Under the pieces are notes generated by a model that was given only the letters and a program-made list of their open reading frames with translations, was not told the origin of the DNA and ran no database searches. From an uncultured Eubacteriales bacterium (lineage in GTDB: Bacteria > Bacillota > Clostridia > Christensenellales > CAG-138): a DNA stretch of 64,000 nt. The DNA lies in contig CADCJW010000001.1 of NCBI GenBank assembly GCA_902801845.1, positions 80,376 through 144,375 of the forward strand, given 5' to 3'. Position 1 is the stretch's first letter. Every line of letters begins with the position of its first letter. Of the stretch, positions 15,677-24,125 are shown piece by piece. The translations under genes were made by a program, and so were the position numbers.

Positions 15677-15785
15677 GGTGGAGGTGGGGAGAGTCGAACA
15701 CTCGCCTGCGGGCTCGCTCAGGTCACAGCTCTGAGGCCCCACTGGGGCCTCATTCACTACTGTGACCAGTTCGACTCTCCGCCTC
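15676..15785 (-). repeat. ssrA-derived palindromic element, copy 2
   Basis: Nearly identical to copy 1. The minus strand has the 5' arm GAGGCGGAGAGTCGAAC, the long hairpin GGTCACAG...GAGGCCCC-AGT-GGGGCCTC...CTGTGACC with the AGTGAAT/AGAG internal loop, a second small hairpin, and an exact ssrA 3' end (GTTCGACTCTCCCC then ACCTCCACCA) including CCA. It begins 6 bases after the ssrA terminator. Confidence 0.75.
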
Positions 15786-15791
15786 AAAAAA

Positions 15792-15829
15792 CCAAAAGAA
15801 AACCACCCATATGGGTGGTTTTCTTTTGG
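15792..15829 (-). terminator. ssrA terminator
   Basis: A perfect 19+19 palindrome (CCAAAAGAAAACCACCCAT and its complement) starts at the CCA of tmRNA; the minus strand continues TTTTTTGAGG. It ends the smpB-ssrA transcript. Confidence 0.88.
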
Positions 15830-16184
15830 TGGAGGTGGGGAGAGTCGAACTCCCGTCCGAGAACATGATGACCCAACTTTCTACGAGCGTAGCCGTCGTA
15901 CAAGTATTCCCCTTGCGGCGCTCCCAACGGCGGGATCACCGGTCCGGTAGCTTCATAAAGTCCGGTCCGGGGCAAAGCTTACCCGGGTTCGTTCCCTATC
16001 CTAAATGACGCCCGTGTCTGAAACGATAGGTCTTCTCAGGCGGACGCTGTCACGCGCTTAGGCAGCGACAGGAAGTGCGTTGTAGTTGTCTGTTATGTTT
16101 AAACAGGTCCCGCTTTTAACGAAGCTCGGGGCTTCGGCTCGCTTATCCGGCCCTCACTATCCCCGTCGAAACCATTTCACCCCC
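15827..16184 (-). ncRNA. ssrA: Transfer-messenger RNA (tmRNA)
   Basis: The 5' end GGGGGTGAAATGGTTTCGAC and the 3' end GGGAGTTCGACTCTCCC plus CACCTCCACCA form the alanyl-tRNA-like domain; the acceptor pairs GGGGGTG with CACCTCC (one G-U) and CCA is encoded. The tag reading frame ends ...DNYNALPVAA then TAA (stop complementary to 16058-16060), a typical clostridial tag. The RNA rescues stalled ribosomes with SmpB, whose gene ends 10 bases upstream, so the two are probably co-transcribed. The 3' end is a classic integration site, and four direct copies of it occur to the left. Confidence 0.95.
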
Positions 16185-16194
16185 ATGGGATAGG

Positions 16195-16665
16195 TTACCG
16201 CACTTTGTAGTCCTTCATGCGCCGGTCCATCTCCCGATCGGCATCCTTCTCGGCGATGTCGTGGCGCTTGTCATACAGCTTCTTGCCCTTGGCCAAAGCA
16301 AGCTCCACCTTCACCTTCCCGTCCTTGAAGTAGACGGACAGGGGGATCAGGCTGTAGCCGTCCGCCTGCTGTTTGCCGTAAAGCTTGGTGATCTCCCGCT
16401 TATGGGCCAGAAGCTTTCTTGTCCGGAAGGGATCGTGGTTGAAGATGTTGCCCTGCTCATAGGGACTGATATGCATGCCCTGGAGCACCAGCTCTCCTTT
16501 TTTTACGAGGGCGTAGCTGTCCTTCAGATTCAGAGCGCCCTTGCGGATAGACTTCACCTCGGTACCCGTCAGCGCAATGCCGCACTCCAGGGTATCTTCG
16601 ATGAAATAGTCATGGCGGGCCTTCCGATTGACGGCGGCCACTTTTATCCCCTTATGGACGGGCAT
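16195..16665 (-). CDS. smpB: SsrA-binding protein SmpB
   Basis: The 156-residue protein has the SmpB signatures: N-terminal [39 protein letters not shown] (about residues 32-50), [22 protein letters not shown] and the basic C-terminal tail [19 protein letters not shown] that enters the ribosomal A site. It binds tmRNA and alanyl-tmRNA during trans-translation. The gene lies directly upstream of ssrA, a common and functionally coherent order. Confidence 0.97.
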   Translation of the reverse strand: MPVHKGIKVAAVNRKARHDYFIEDTLECGIALTGTEVKSIRKGALNLKDSYALVKKGELVLQGMHISPYEQGNIFNHDPFRTRKLLAHKREITKLYGKQQADGYSLIPLSVYFKDGKVKVELALAKGKKLYDKRHDIAEKDADREMDRRMKDYKVR

Positions 16666-16693
16666 CTTTTTCCTTTCCCTCTTCCAAATAAAA

Positions 16694-16723
16694 AGCGGTA
16701 CAACGAAGGATCGCTGTACCGCT
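16694..16723 (-). terminator. Terminator between secG and smpB
   Basis: AGCGGTACA (16694-16702) pairs with TGTACCGCT (16715-16723), and TTTTTATTT follows on the minus strand. It separates secG from smpB. Confidence 0.8.
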
Positions 16724-16738
16724 CTTCATACAGCTTCT

Positions 16739-16969
16739 TTAACCGAGGCACATGAGCACCAGCGCCAGCACAGCGATGATACAGGCACAAACGAGGGTGA
16801 TCTTCTTGAGCTGAAGATCCTTCTTGGCCTCCCGACCCTTCACGCCGAAGGACTCGGTATCGCTGCCGTAGGCAGCGCCCAGACCGGCAGACTTGCTCTT
16901 CTGCATCAACACGGCCACGATCAACACGACCGCCACAAGAACGAGCAGGACTTGAATCGCGATTCTCAT
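16739..16969 (-). CDS. secG: Preprotein translocase subunit SecG
   Basis: The 76-residue protein has two membrane helices (about residues 3-22 and 55-75) joined by the conserved QKSKSAGLGAAYG loop. It is the small auxiliary subunit of the SecYEG channel. I chose the ATG at 16969, preceded by GGAGG about 8 bases upstream; a longer start at 17029 adds 20 residues and lacks support. Confidence 0.92.
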   Translation of the reverse strand: MRIAIQVLLVLVAVVLIVAVLMQKSKSAGLGAAYGSDTESFGVKGREAKKDLQLKKITLVCACIIAVLALVLMCLG

Positions 16970-17059
16970 ATTACTTCCTCCCAAAATGACTGCGTGTGCT
17001 ATTATACCACCATGTTTCCAGGTTTGCAAGGGTGATATTTAGCTGTTTTTCGACAAGTT

Positions 17060-18604
17060 TCAGCCCTCGAACAGGGTGGAACCGGTCATTTCGACAGGCT
17101 TGGGCAGCCCCAGCATGTCGAGCAGCGTGGGCGAAAGGTCACAGAGCCGACCGCCGCTCCGGAGCGTCACGTCCTTCCCTGCCCCGTCCACGTACACGCA
17201 GGGCACGGGGTTGGTGGTATGGGCGGTAAAGGGTGCGTTCTCGGCGTAGTCCCACATGTATTCGCAGTTGCCGTGGTCGGCGGTGATGAGGCAGCGGCCG
17301 CCGCTCTTGAGGATGGCGGTGACCACCTTATCGAGGCACTCGTCCACGGCATGGACGGCCTTGACCGCCGCCTCCATGACGCCCGTATGCCCCACCATGT
17401 CGGGGTTGGCGAAGTTCAGGATCATCACGTCGTACTTGCCGCTCTCGATCCGCTTCACCACTTCCTCCGCCACAAGGTATGCGCTCATCTCCGGCTGCAT
17501 GTCGTAGGTAGGCACCTTGGGCGAGGGGATCAGGCACCGGTCCTCCAATGGATTGGGGGCTTCCACCCCGCCGTTGAAGAAGAAGGTCACGTGAGCGTAC
17601 TTCTCCGTTTCCGCGATCCTAAGCTGGGTCTTGCCGTTCTTTGCCAGGTATTCGCCCAGGGTGTTCTTCAGCGTCTGGGGCTTGAAGGCCACGGTGAGCT
17701 TGTCCTCGAAGGTCTTATCGTACTGGGTCATGGACACATAGGTCAGGGGGAAGAACCCATACCGGCGCTCGAACCCGTCGAAGTCCTCGAAGATATAGGC
17801 CCGGCTCAGCTCCCGAGCCCTATCGGGCCGGAAGTTGAAGAAGATGACGCTGTCATTGGCCTTGACCGTGGCTACGGGCTTGCCGTCCTCCACGATGACC
17901 GTGGGCTTCACAAACTCGTCCGCGTCGCCCCGATCGTAGCTCAGCTGCATGGCATCGTGGCCTGTGGGGGCAGTGAAGCCCTCGCCGTAGGTCAGAGCGG
18001 CGTAGGCCTTCTCCACCCGCTCGAAGCGGTTGTCCCGGTCCATGGCGTAGTAGCGGCCGGAGACCGTGGCAATCTTGCCTACGCCGATCTCTTCAAGCTT
18101 CGCCTCAAGGTCTTCCAGATACCCCTTGCCGCTCTTGGGCGGGGTGTCACGGCCATCCATGAAGCAATGGATATAGACCTTGGACAGGCCGTTCCGCTTG
18201 GCGAGCTCCACCAGGGCATACAGATGCTCCAGGTGGCTGTGGACGCCGCCGTCGGAGCACAGGCCGAAGAGATGCAGGGCAGAATCATGGGCCTTGCAGT
18301 TTTCAACCGCCTTCAAAAACGCGGGATTCTCAAAGAAATCCCCGTCTTCGATGGACTTGGTGATCCGGGTGAGTTCCTGATAGACGATGCGGCCGGCGCC
18401 GATGTTCAGGTGTCCCACCTCGCTGTTGCCCATCTGGCCGTTGGGCAGGCCCACGTCCATGCCACTGGCGCCCAAAAGGGTGTGGGGACAGGTGTTCCAC
18501 AGCTTCATGAAATGGACCGCGCCGTCGGTCAGGATGGCGTTATATTCCTTCTCCTCCCGATAGCCGAAGCCGTCGAGGATAATCAATGCGGTAATGGGCT
18601 TCAT
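17060..18604 (-). CDS. gpmI: 2,3-bisphosphoglycerate-independent phosphoglycerate mutase
   Basis: The 514-residue enzyme interconverts 3- and 2-phosphoglycerate. It begins with ALIILDGFGYRE (metal-binding Asp11), has the catalytic serine in NGQMGNSEVGHLNIG (Ser61), CFMDGRDTPPKSG, DRDNRFER and the C-terminal metal motifs NFANPDMVGHTG and TADHGNCEYM. Its ATG shares one base with the stop of the upstream pgk-tpi gene (TGATG), so translation is coupled and three consecutive steps of lower glycolysis are made from one message. Confidence 0.96.
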   Translation of the reverse strand: MKPITALIILDGFGYREEKEYNAILTDGAVHFMKLWNTCPHTLLGASGMDVGLPNGQMGNSEVGHLNIGAGRIVYQELTRITKSIEDGDFFENPAFLKAVENCKAHDSALHLFGLCSDGGVHSHLEHLYALVELAKRNGLSKVYIHCFMDGRDTPPKSGKGYLEDLEAKLEEIGVGKIATVSGRYYAMDRDNRFERVEKAYAALTYGEGFTAPTGHDAMQLSYDRGDADEFVKPTVIVEDGKPVATVKANDSVIFFNFRPDRARELSRAYIFEDFDGFERRYGFFPLTYVSMTQYDKTFEDKLTVAFKPQTLKNTLGEYLAKNGKTQLRIAETEKYAHVTFFFNGGVEAPNPLEDRCLIPSPKVPTYDMQPEMSAYLVAEEVVKRIESGKYDVMILNFANPDMVGHTGVMEAAVKAVHAVDECLDKVVTAILKSGGRCLITADHGNCEYMWDYAENAPFTAHTTNPVPCVYVDGAGKDVTLRSGGRLCDLSPTLLDMLGLPKPVEMTGSTLFEG

Positions 18605-20538
18605 CAGTAGTTCACCACGCCGGCAAAGTCCACAGCCTTCAGGGAGGCGCCGCCGATGAGACCGCCGTCGATCTCAGGCATGCTCATGAGCTCGGTGGCG
18701 TTGGAGGGCTTCATGGAGCCGCCATACTGGATGCGCACCTTCTGGGCCACCTCCTCGCCATAAATGCCCGCGATGGTCTTGCGTACCACGGCGATGGTGG
18801 CGTTGGCGTCCTCTTTGGTGGCGGTCTTGCCGGTGCCGATGGCCCAGATGGGCTCATAGGCGATGACCACCTTCACCGCATCTTCGGCGGGAATGCCTTC
18901 AAAGGCAGCCGCGGTCTGGCCGCTGACGAAGGATTCGGTGACGCCGGCTTCCCGCTGCTCCAGGGTCTCGCCCACGCAGATGATGGGCACGATGCCGTTG
19001 GCGAGCGCCGCCTTGGCCCGCTTGTTCACGCCCTCGTCGGTCTCGCCGAAGTAGGCGCGCCGCTCGCTGTGGCCGATGATGGCGTACTCTACGCCGAAGG
19101 CCTTCAGCATGCTGGGAGAGATCTCGCCGGTGAAAGCGCCGCTCTCGGCCCAGTGGATGTTCTGGCAGCCCAGATGGATGTTGGTGCCCTCGATGAGCTT
19201 ATGCACCGGGCAAAGGTCCACGAAGGGCGGGCAAACGACCACGTCACACTTGGCGTCCTTCACCAGGGGGATAAGCTCAGAGACCAGGGCCTTGGCTTCC
19301 TCGGGGGTCTTGTTCATCTTCCAGTTGCCGGCGATGATGGGCTTGCGGGCGATCTTGTCGTTCAGGACGGCCACGCCGGGCAGGACCTTCCCCTCCAGGA
19401 ACTCCAGGGAAGCGCCGCCGCCGGTGGAGATATGGGTCATCTTCTTGGCATAGCCCAGCTTCTTCACGGCGGAAGCGGAGTCGCCGCCGCCGATGATGGT
19501 GGTGCCTTCACACTGGGCGCAGGCCTCCGCCACGGCAGATGTTCCCTTGGCGAAGTTGGGGAACTCAAACACGCCCATGGGGCCGTTCCAGATGACGGTC
19601 TTGGCGGCCTTGATGACCTCGGCGTACTTGGCGCGGGTCTCCTCGCCGATATCCATGCCCATCCAGCCGGCGGGGATGGCGTTGGCGGGAACGGTCTTAT
19701 ATTCGGCGTCCGCGTTGAATTCGGTGGCCACCACCGTGTCCACGGGGAGCATAAGATTCACGCCCCGGGCCTTGGCGTCCGCCATCAGCTCCTTGGCAAG
19801 GTCGATGCTGTTCTCGTCCAGCAGGGAGTTGCCGATCTCATAGCCCATGGCCTTGTAGAAGGTGTAGGCCATGCCGCCGCCGATGAGGAGCGTGTCGCAC
19901 TTCTCCAGCAGGTTCTTGATGACGCCGATCTTGTCGGAGACCTTGGCGCCGCCCAGGATGGCCACAAAGGGACGCTGGGGATTGTTGAGGGCCTCGCCCA
20001 TGATGCCCAGCTCCTTGCCGATGAGGAATCCGGCCACGGCGGGCAGATAATCGGCCACGCCGGCGGTGGAGGCATGGGCGCGATGGACGGTGCCGAAGGC
20101 GTCGGACACGAATATGTCAGCGAGATCTGCCAGCTTCCGGGAGAATTCGGGGTCGTTGGCCTCCTCTTCCTTCTGGAAACGGGTGTTCTCCAGCAGCACG
20201 ATCTCCCCGTCCTTCATGTCGGCCACGCACTTTTTGGCGCTCTCGCCCACGGTATCGGAGGCGAACTGGACCCGAACCTGGGGCAGCAGCTCCTGGAGAC
20301 GGGCAGCCACAGGCGCCAGGGTGTACTTCATATCCACCTTGCCCTTGGGACGGCCCAGATGGGAGCAAAGGATCACCTTCGCCTGGTGGTCCAGCAGATA
20401 CTGGATGGTGGGCATGGCGGCCACGATCCGCTTGTCGTCCGCCACCTTCATATCCTCGGTGAGGGGCACATTGAAATCGACCCGGCACAAAACGCGCTTT
20501 CCGGCGACCTGGATGTCTTCAACTGTTTTCTTTGCCAT
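18604..20538 (-). CDS. pgk-tpi: Bifunctional phosphoglycerate kinase / triosephosphate isomerase (fusion)
   Basis: One uninterrupted 644-codon frame encodes both enzymes. Residues 1 to about 393 are PGK (LCRVDFNVP at 17-25, [25 protein letters not shown] with [14 protein letters not shown]). Residues from about 394 ([13 protein letters not shown]) are TPI, with IGHSERR (catalytic His), [11 protein letters not shown] (catalytic Glu), and a final GGASL. There is no stop or linker gap at the junction, so this is a true fusion like the one known in Thermotoga. AGGAGG precedes the ATG. It sits between a coiled-coil protein gene and gpmI, all in one direction. Confidence 0.96.
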   Translation of the reverse strand: MAKKTVEDIQVAGKRVLCRVDFNVPLTEDMKVADDKRIVAAMPTIQYLLDHQAKVILCSHLGRPKGKVDMKYTLAPVAARLQELLPQVRVQFASDTVGESAKKCVADMKDGEIVLLENTRFQKEEEANDPEFSRKLADLADIFVSDAFGTVHRAHASTAGVADYLPAVAGFLIGKELGIMGEALNNPQRPFVAILGGAKVSDKIGVIKNLLEKCDTLLIGGGMAYTFYKAMGYEIGNSLLDENSIDLAKELMADAKARGVNLMLPVDTVVATEFNADAEYKTVPANAIPAGWMGMDIGEETRAKYAEVIKAAKTVIWNGPMGVFEFPNFAKGTSAVAEACAQCEGTTIIGGGDSASAVKKLGYAKKMTHISTGGGASLEFLEGKVLPGVAVLNDKIARKPIIAGNWKMNKTPEEAKALVSELIPLVKDAKCDVVVCPPFVDLCPVHKLIEGTNIHLGCQNIHWAESGAFTGEISPSMLKAFGVEYAIIGHSERRAYFGETDEGVNKRAKAALANGIVPIICVGETLEQREAGVTESFVSGQTAAAFEGIPAEDAVKVVIAYEPIWAIGTGKTATKEDANATIAVVRKTIAGIYGEEVAQKVRIQYGGSMKPSNATELMSMPEIDGGLIGGASLKAVDFAGVVNY

Positions 20539-20590
20539 TTTGTTTTCCTCCTGTTTTGATCCTGTATAAATAAGCGAGCGGTGGCCCGCA

Positions 20591-21451
20591 TTATTCCCTA
20601 TCGTCCAAGGGATGTCCGTCCATGGCGGTGATCTTGTCGATCAGCTCATCGGTGTCGATGGTCTCTTCCTCCCCTTCTACGAGGTCGGAGACACGGACCA
20701 CGTCCCCCTCCTCCGGAGAAAAGTTGGGGATAGGCTTTCCATTCGATTCGGGATACTGGACCTGTTCCGGTTCCGCCGTCTCCTCACCTTCCGGCGCCTG
20801 TTCCGGAAAGCTGGTCCTGTCCGGCATATCCTCGTGAGGCAGATACCGCTTTTGGATGGTGTAGATGTTGTGCATGAGCTGGGCCGGATCCCCTTCCGGA
20901 TCGGGCAGGGGCTCCTCCTCCCGGGAAATCAGGGTTTCATCCAGCTTGGGCACCTCGGCGAAAAGATCCGGCAGGGCGCTGCTGAGGCGAACGTAAAACT
21001 CGGACACTTTCTTCACGTTCTCCTCCGCCTGACGGGCCTGCTCCTTCATGGATTCGTTGAACTGAGTCAACAGCTGCACGTACGCGTTGACGGCGGTATC
21101 CGTCTCTTTGATCTTCTTTTCACTGGTTTTTTCCGCATCCTTGATGATGTCCCGAGCGTTCTCATAGGCGCTCTGGATCATGCCCTCCCCCTTCCTTTGA
21201 AAGGCGAAATACTCCTGCTGCGCGGAGTCGTAGATCTCGTCGGATTCCTTTTGCGCGTCGGAGATGATGCGGGAGGCGGTTTCGGCCGCATCGGTGATGG
21301 CCCGGGAGATGGCGTGCTCCTTCTCCTTGTAGGATGCCAGCTCCTCTTTCAAGCTGTCCAGCTCCTGCTGTTGGGCGCTCAGCTTTTCGTTCAGCTCCTC
21401 GATGGTCCGGCTCTGTTCTTCAATAAGCTTTTTCTTCCCGAAAAACAACAT
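20591..21451 (-). CDS. Coiled-coil protein, DivIVA-like
   Basis: The 286-residue protein begins with a basic patch ([10 protein letters not shown]), continues with a long heptad-rich coiled coil (about residues 8-65), a second helical part with [19 protein letters not shown] and [11 protein letters not shown], and a disordered acidic tail rich in Glu and Pro (after about 180). This resembles clostridial DivIVA-like or cell-division scaffold proteins, but the typical DivIVA lipid-binding N-terminus is not clear. It lies 3 bases after ruvB and before pgk-tpi, so it is co-transcribed with DNA repair genes. Function inferred only from shape. Confidence 0.72.
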   Translation of the reverse strand: MLFFGKKKLIEEQSRTIEELNEKLSAQQQELDSLKEELASYKEKEHAISRAITDAAETASRIISDAQKESDEIYDSAQQEYFAFQRKGEGMIQSAYENARDIIKDAEKTSEKKIKETDTAVNAYVQLLTQFNESMKEQARQAEENVKKVSEFYVRLSSALPDLFAEVPKLDETLISREEEPLPDPEGDPAQLMHNIYTIQKRYLPHEDMPDRTSFPEQAPEGEETAEPEQVQYPESNGKPIPNFSPEEGDVVRVSDLVEGEEETIDTDELIDKITAMDGHPLDDRE

Positions 21452-21454
21452 CGA

Positions 21455-22495
21455 TCAAACCTCCAATTTCATCTGCTGGGGCGCGGCGGCTCCCTCGGGT
21501 ATGGGGTAATCTAAATGGGCGTACGCTTCCGGCAACACGATCCGGCCTCGATTGGTGCGGGCCAGGAATCCAAGCTTCAGCAAATACGGCTCGTACACGT
21601 CCTCGATGGTACCGGCGTCCTCCCCGGTGTAGGCGGCGATGGTATCGAGGCCCACGGGACCGCCTTTGAAGATGGTGATCATGGCGATGAGCATCCGCCG
21701 ATCCACCGCATCGAGACCCAGCTCGTCGATGGCCAGCATGTCAAGGCCCCGCTGAGCGGTCATAAGGTCCACGCAGCCGCTGCCCTTCACCTGGGCGTAA
21801 TCCCGGACCCGGCGCAGGAGCCTGTTGGCGATACGGGGCGTGCCCCGAGAGCGGGACGCGATCTCAAGAGCACCCTCCTCGTCGATGTCGATGCTCAAAA
21901 TCTGGGCGCTGCGGACGATGATCTCCTTGAGCTGCTCCGGTGAATAGAGCTGCAGCTGCTCCTTGATGCCAAACCGATCCCGCAAGGGGGAGCTGAGCAT
22001 GCCAAGACGCGTGGTGGCCCCGATCAGGGTAAACTTCGGCAGATCCAGCCGGATGCTCCTGGCCCCGGGGCCCTTGCCGATGACGATGTCCAGGGCGTAA
22101 TCCTCCATAGCCGGATAGAGGACCTCCTCCACTGCCGGGTTGAGCCGGTGGATCTCGTCGATGAAGAGCACGTCGCCGGGGGCGAGGTTGGTGAGGATGG
22201 CGGCCAGATCCCCCGCATGGCTGATGGCGGGGCCGCTGGTCACCCGAAGGTTCACCCCCATCTCGTTGGCGATAATGCCGGCCAGAGTGGTCTTTCCAAG
22301 GCCCGGCGGGCCGTAGAGCAGGGCGTGGTCCAAGGACTCACCCCGGGACTTGGCGGCGGCGATATAGATGGAGATATGCTCCTTGGCCTGATCCTGACCG
22401 ATATACTCGTTCAAAAATTTAGGCCGGAGGCTGTATTCGTTTTTCAGGTCCTCCTCCCGCATGGAGGAGGTGATGATCCGATCGTCCTCTTTCAT
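21455..22495 (-). CDS. ruvB: Holliday junction branch migration ATPase RuvB
   Basis: The 346-residue AAA+ motor drives branch migration on the RuvA-bound junction. It shows [12 protein letters not shown], Walker [13 protein letters not shown] (about residues 60-71), Walker [11 protein letters not shown], the [17 protein letters not shown] sensor segment and the C-terminal winged helix ([19 protein letters not shown]). It follows ruvA by 7 bases in the ruvC-ruvA-ruvB order. Confidence 0.98.
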   Translation of the reverse strand: MKEDDRIITSSMREEDLKNEYSLRPKFLNEYIGQDQAKEHISIYIAAAKSRGESLDHALLYGPPGLGKTTLAGIIANEMGVNLRVTSGPAISHAGDLAAILTNLAPGDVLFIDEIHRLNPAVEEVLYPAMEDYALDIVIGKGPGARSIRLDLPKFTLIGATTRLGMLSSPLRDRFGIKEQLQLYSPEQLKEIIVRSAQILSIDIDEEGALEIASRSRGTPRIANRLLRRVRDYAQVKGSGCVDLMTAQRGLDMLAIDELGLDAVDRRMLIAMITIFKGGPVGLDTIAAYTGEDAGTIEDVYEPYLLKLGFLARTNRGRIVLPEAYAHLDYPIPEGAAAPQQMKLEV

Positions 22496-22502
22496 GGGTC
22501 CC

Positions 22503-23099
22503 TCACTGTCTGGCCAGCATGCGCAGGGCCTTGGTGATCATCTCTTCCACGTTCTTCGCTTCCTCCACGGCGGAAACGGCCCGGGACGCGGTCAAACCGT
22601 CGTACCCCAGGGCCACCAGGGCCTGCACGGCCTCCGCCCGGATGTTTTCAGGCACATGGGTTTGAACAGGCTGCCCCGCCTTTCCAGACGGGACAGGCGC
22701 GTCTTTCACCTGCTCCTTCAGCTCCAAAATGACCCGTTGGGCCATCTTCCGCCCCATGCCCTGAACAGGATCGAAGGCGGCGGGCGTGTCCGTGATGACG
22801 GCTGAGATCACGTCGGCAGGCTCCATGACGGAGAGCACGCTGACAGCCAGCTTGGGCCCCACCCGGGTAATGCCGATGAGCTTGCGGAACATCTCCCGCT
22901 CCTCCACGGTGTAAAAGCCATAGAGGGCCTGGACGCCTTCCGCCAGATGCAGGTGGGTAAAGAGCTTGGCTTCCTCGCCCAGGATGAGCTTTTCCAGGGT
23001 CTTCTTCCCGGCGATCAGCTCGTATCCTACGCCGGCAGCCTCCAAAATGGCGCGATCGGCCTGAATGTCCGCAACGATCCCTCGAATGTAGGCGTACAT
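22503..23099 (-). CDS. ruvA: Holliday junction DNA-binding protein RuvA
   Basis: The 198-residue protein has the three RuvA domains: the N-terminal OB fold ([13 protein letters not shown]..., VEERMF-type [15 protein letters not shown]), the two helix-hairpin-helix motifs ([14 protein letters not shown] and [16 protein letters not shown]) and the C-terminal RuvB-binding domain ([19 protein letters not shown]). The ATG at 23099 follows GGAGGGAAAAG and gives the canonical N-terminus. Confidence 0.97.
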   Translation of the reverse strand: MYAYIRGIVADIQADRAILEAAGVGYELIAGKKTLEKLILGEEAKLFTHLHLAEGVQALYGFYTVEEREMFRKLIGITRVGPKLAVSVLSVMEPADVISAVITDTPAAFDPVQGMGRKMAQRVILELKEQVKDAPVPSGKAGQPVQTHVPENIRAEAVQALVALGYDGLTASRAVSAVEEAKNVEEMITKALRMLARQ

Positions 23100-23112
23100 C
23101 TTTTCCCTCCTG

Positions 23113-23610
23113 TCAGTGGATGCGGAACTGCTCCGCGGCCGCGGCGGACATGGAGCTGTGGCACAGGGCCGCCGCCAGAGCGTCCGCGGCGTCATCCGGC
23201 TTGGGCATGGTCTTCAGGTTCAGCAGGAGCTTGACCATGTGCTGGACCTGGGTCTTGTCCGCATGGCCGTTGGCCGTCACCGCCAGCTTGATCTCCATGG
23301 GCGTGTATTCGTACAGGGGCAACCCCTTCTTTTGGGCGGCCAGGATAGCCACGCCCCTGCCGGCGCTCACGGAGATGGCGGTGGTGATGTTGTGATAGAA
23401 GAACAGCTCCTCGAAAACGGCGCAGTCCGGATGATACATCTCCACCAGCTGGGACACGCCGTCGAACAGCCGCTCGAGCCGTTCGGGAAACGGCTCGCCG
23501 GATTTGGTCTCCACCACCCCATAGTCCACGGCGGACAGGGAATGTCCATCCGTATCGATCACGCCGTAGCCGAGCAGCGCGTATCCGGGGTCGATCCCTA
23601 AAATCCGCAT
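23113..23610 (-). CDS. ruvC: Holliday junction resolvase RuvC
   Basis: The 165-residue endonuclease has its acidic residues in MRILGIDPGYALLGYG (Asp7), FEELFFYHN (Glu about 67) and KPDDAADALAAALCH (about 138-145). AAAGGA precedes the ATG at 23610 at good spacing. It heads the operon ruvC-ruvA-ruvB-coiled coil-pgk/tpi-gpmI. Confidence 0.97.
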   Translation of the reverse strand: MRILGIDPGYALLGYGVIDTDGHSLSAVDYGVVETKSGEPFPERLERLFDGVSQLVEMYHPDCAVFEELFFYHNITTAISVSAGRGVAILAAQKKGLPLYEYTPMEIKLAVTANGHADKTQVQHMVKLLLNLKTMPKPDDAADALAAALCHSSMSAAAAEQFRIH

Positions 23611-23637
23611 ATAGACCATCCTTTCATATTCCGCTAT

Positions 23638-23666
23638 AGTATATCATGTTTAGCAGAATCAAACAA
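23638..23666 (-). promoter_or_regulatory. Promoter of the ruvCAB operon
   Basis: TTGTTT (23661-23666), 17-base spacer and TATACT (23638-23643), about 28 bases before ruvC. Confidence 0.65.
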
Positions 23667-23682
23667 GATATAATTCTGCGGA

Positions 23683-24048
23683 TCACATACCGAAGCGGGC
23701 CTCAAGATATTCAATTATGGTATACGCCGGGGCGATGAGCAAAAAACGATACAGGGCATAGGAAAAGCTGGGGCGCGCCCGCCAAAGAGAAAGCAGGCTC
23801 CTCCCGCCCTTCGCCTGTTTTTGATCGGAAAACACCTGAAGGACGTACCGCAGGGCGGTCAAGAGCACGGCGCCCAGGATACACAGCAGCGCTCGGCTGG
23901 CATAGGGGAAGCGAAGCAGCATCCGCCTAAGGAGCAGCATGCCCAAGCCCCCGCAGAGGGCGGAGGAAAAGCGGCTCTCCCCCATCCAAAAGATCTCCGA
24001 AAGCACGGTGAGGATCGCGCCGACACAAAAAAGGATGAGTCTGTCCAT
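23683..24048 (-). CDS. Small membrane protein of unknown function, 121 aa
   Basis: Four hydrophobic stretches (LILFCVGAILTVLSEI, ALCGGLGMLLLRRML, LLCILGAVLLTALRYVL and FLLIAPAYTIIEYL) with a basic loop of about 25 residues before the last one suggest an integral membrane protein with both ends inside or outside. I recognise no family. It lies alone between the lamin-tail lipoprotein and ruvC, downstream of a terminator. Confidence 0.6.
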   Translation of the reverse strand: MDRLILFCVGAILTVLSEIFWMGESRFSSALCGGLGMLLLRRMLLRFPYASRALLCILGAVLLTALRYVLQVFSDQKQAKGGRSLLSLWRARPSFSYALYRFLLIAPAYTIIEYLEARFGM

Positions 24049-24087
24049 ATCCCCATCCTGCCCCGTTTCCCCGCTTTTCTTGCAGCA

Positions 24088-24114
24088 AAAGCCCCGGAAC
24101 GCGTCCGGGGCTTT
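24088..24114 (-). terminator. Terminator after the lamin-tail lipoprotein gene
   Basis: AAAGCCCCGGA pairs with TCCGGGGCTTT around a short GCG loop, 12 bases after the stop at 24126; TTTTGC follows on the minus strand. Confidence 0.75.
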
Positions 24115-24125
24115 GTGGCATTTTT

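Noticed and set aside
15020..15785. CRISPR array
   Set aside because: The spaced repeats behind ssrA are three or four units of 110 bases with internal palindromes and terminators between them, with no regular repeat-spacer pattern and no cas genes.
15020..15785. Hammerhead or similar self-cleaving ribozyme
   Set aside because: The elements form three-way junctions, but the CUGAUGA and GAAA core of hammerheads is not present.
15515..15950. Open frames of 60-117 codons across the palindromic elements and ssrA (both strands)
   Set aside because: They run through the tmRNA 3' domain and the palindromic repeats, lack ribosome binding sites, and their apparent similarity to hypothetical proteins in databases would come from the same RNA-gene-derived sequence.
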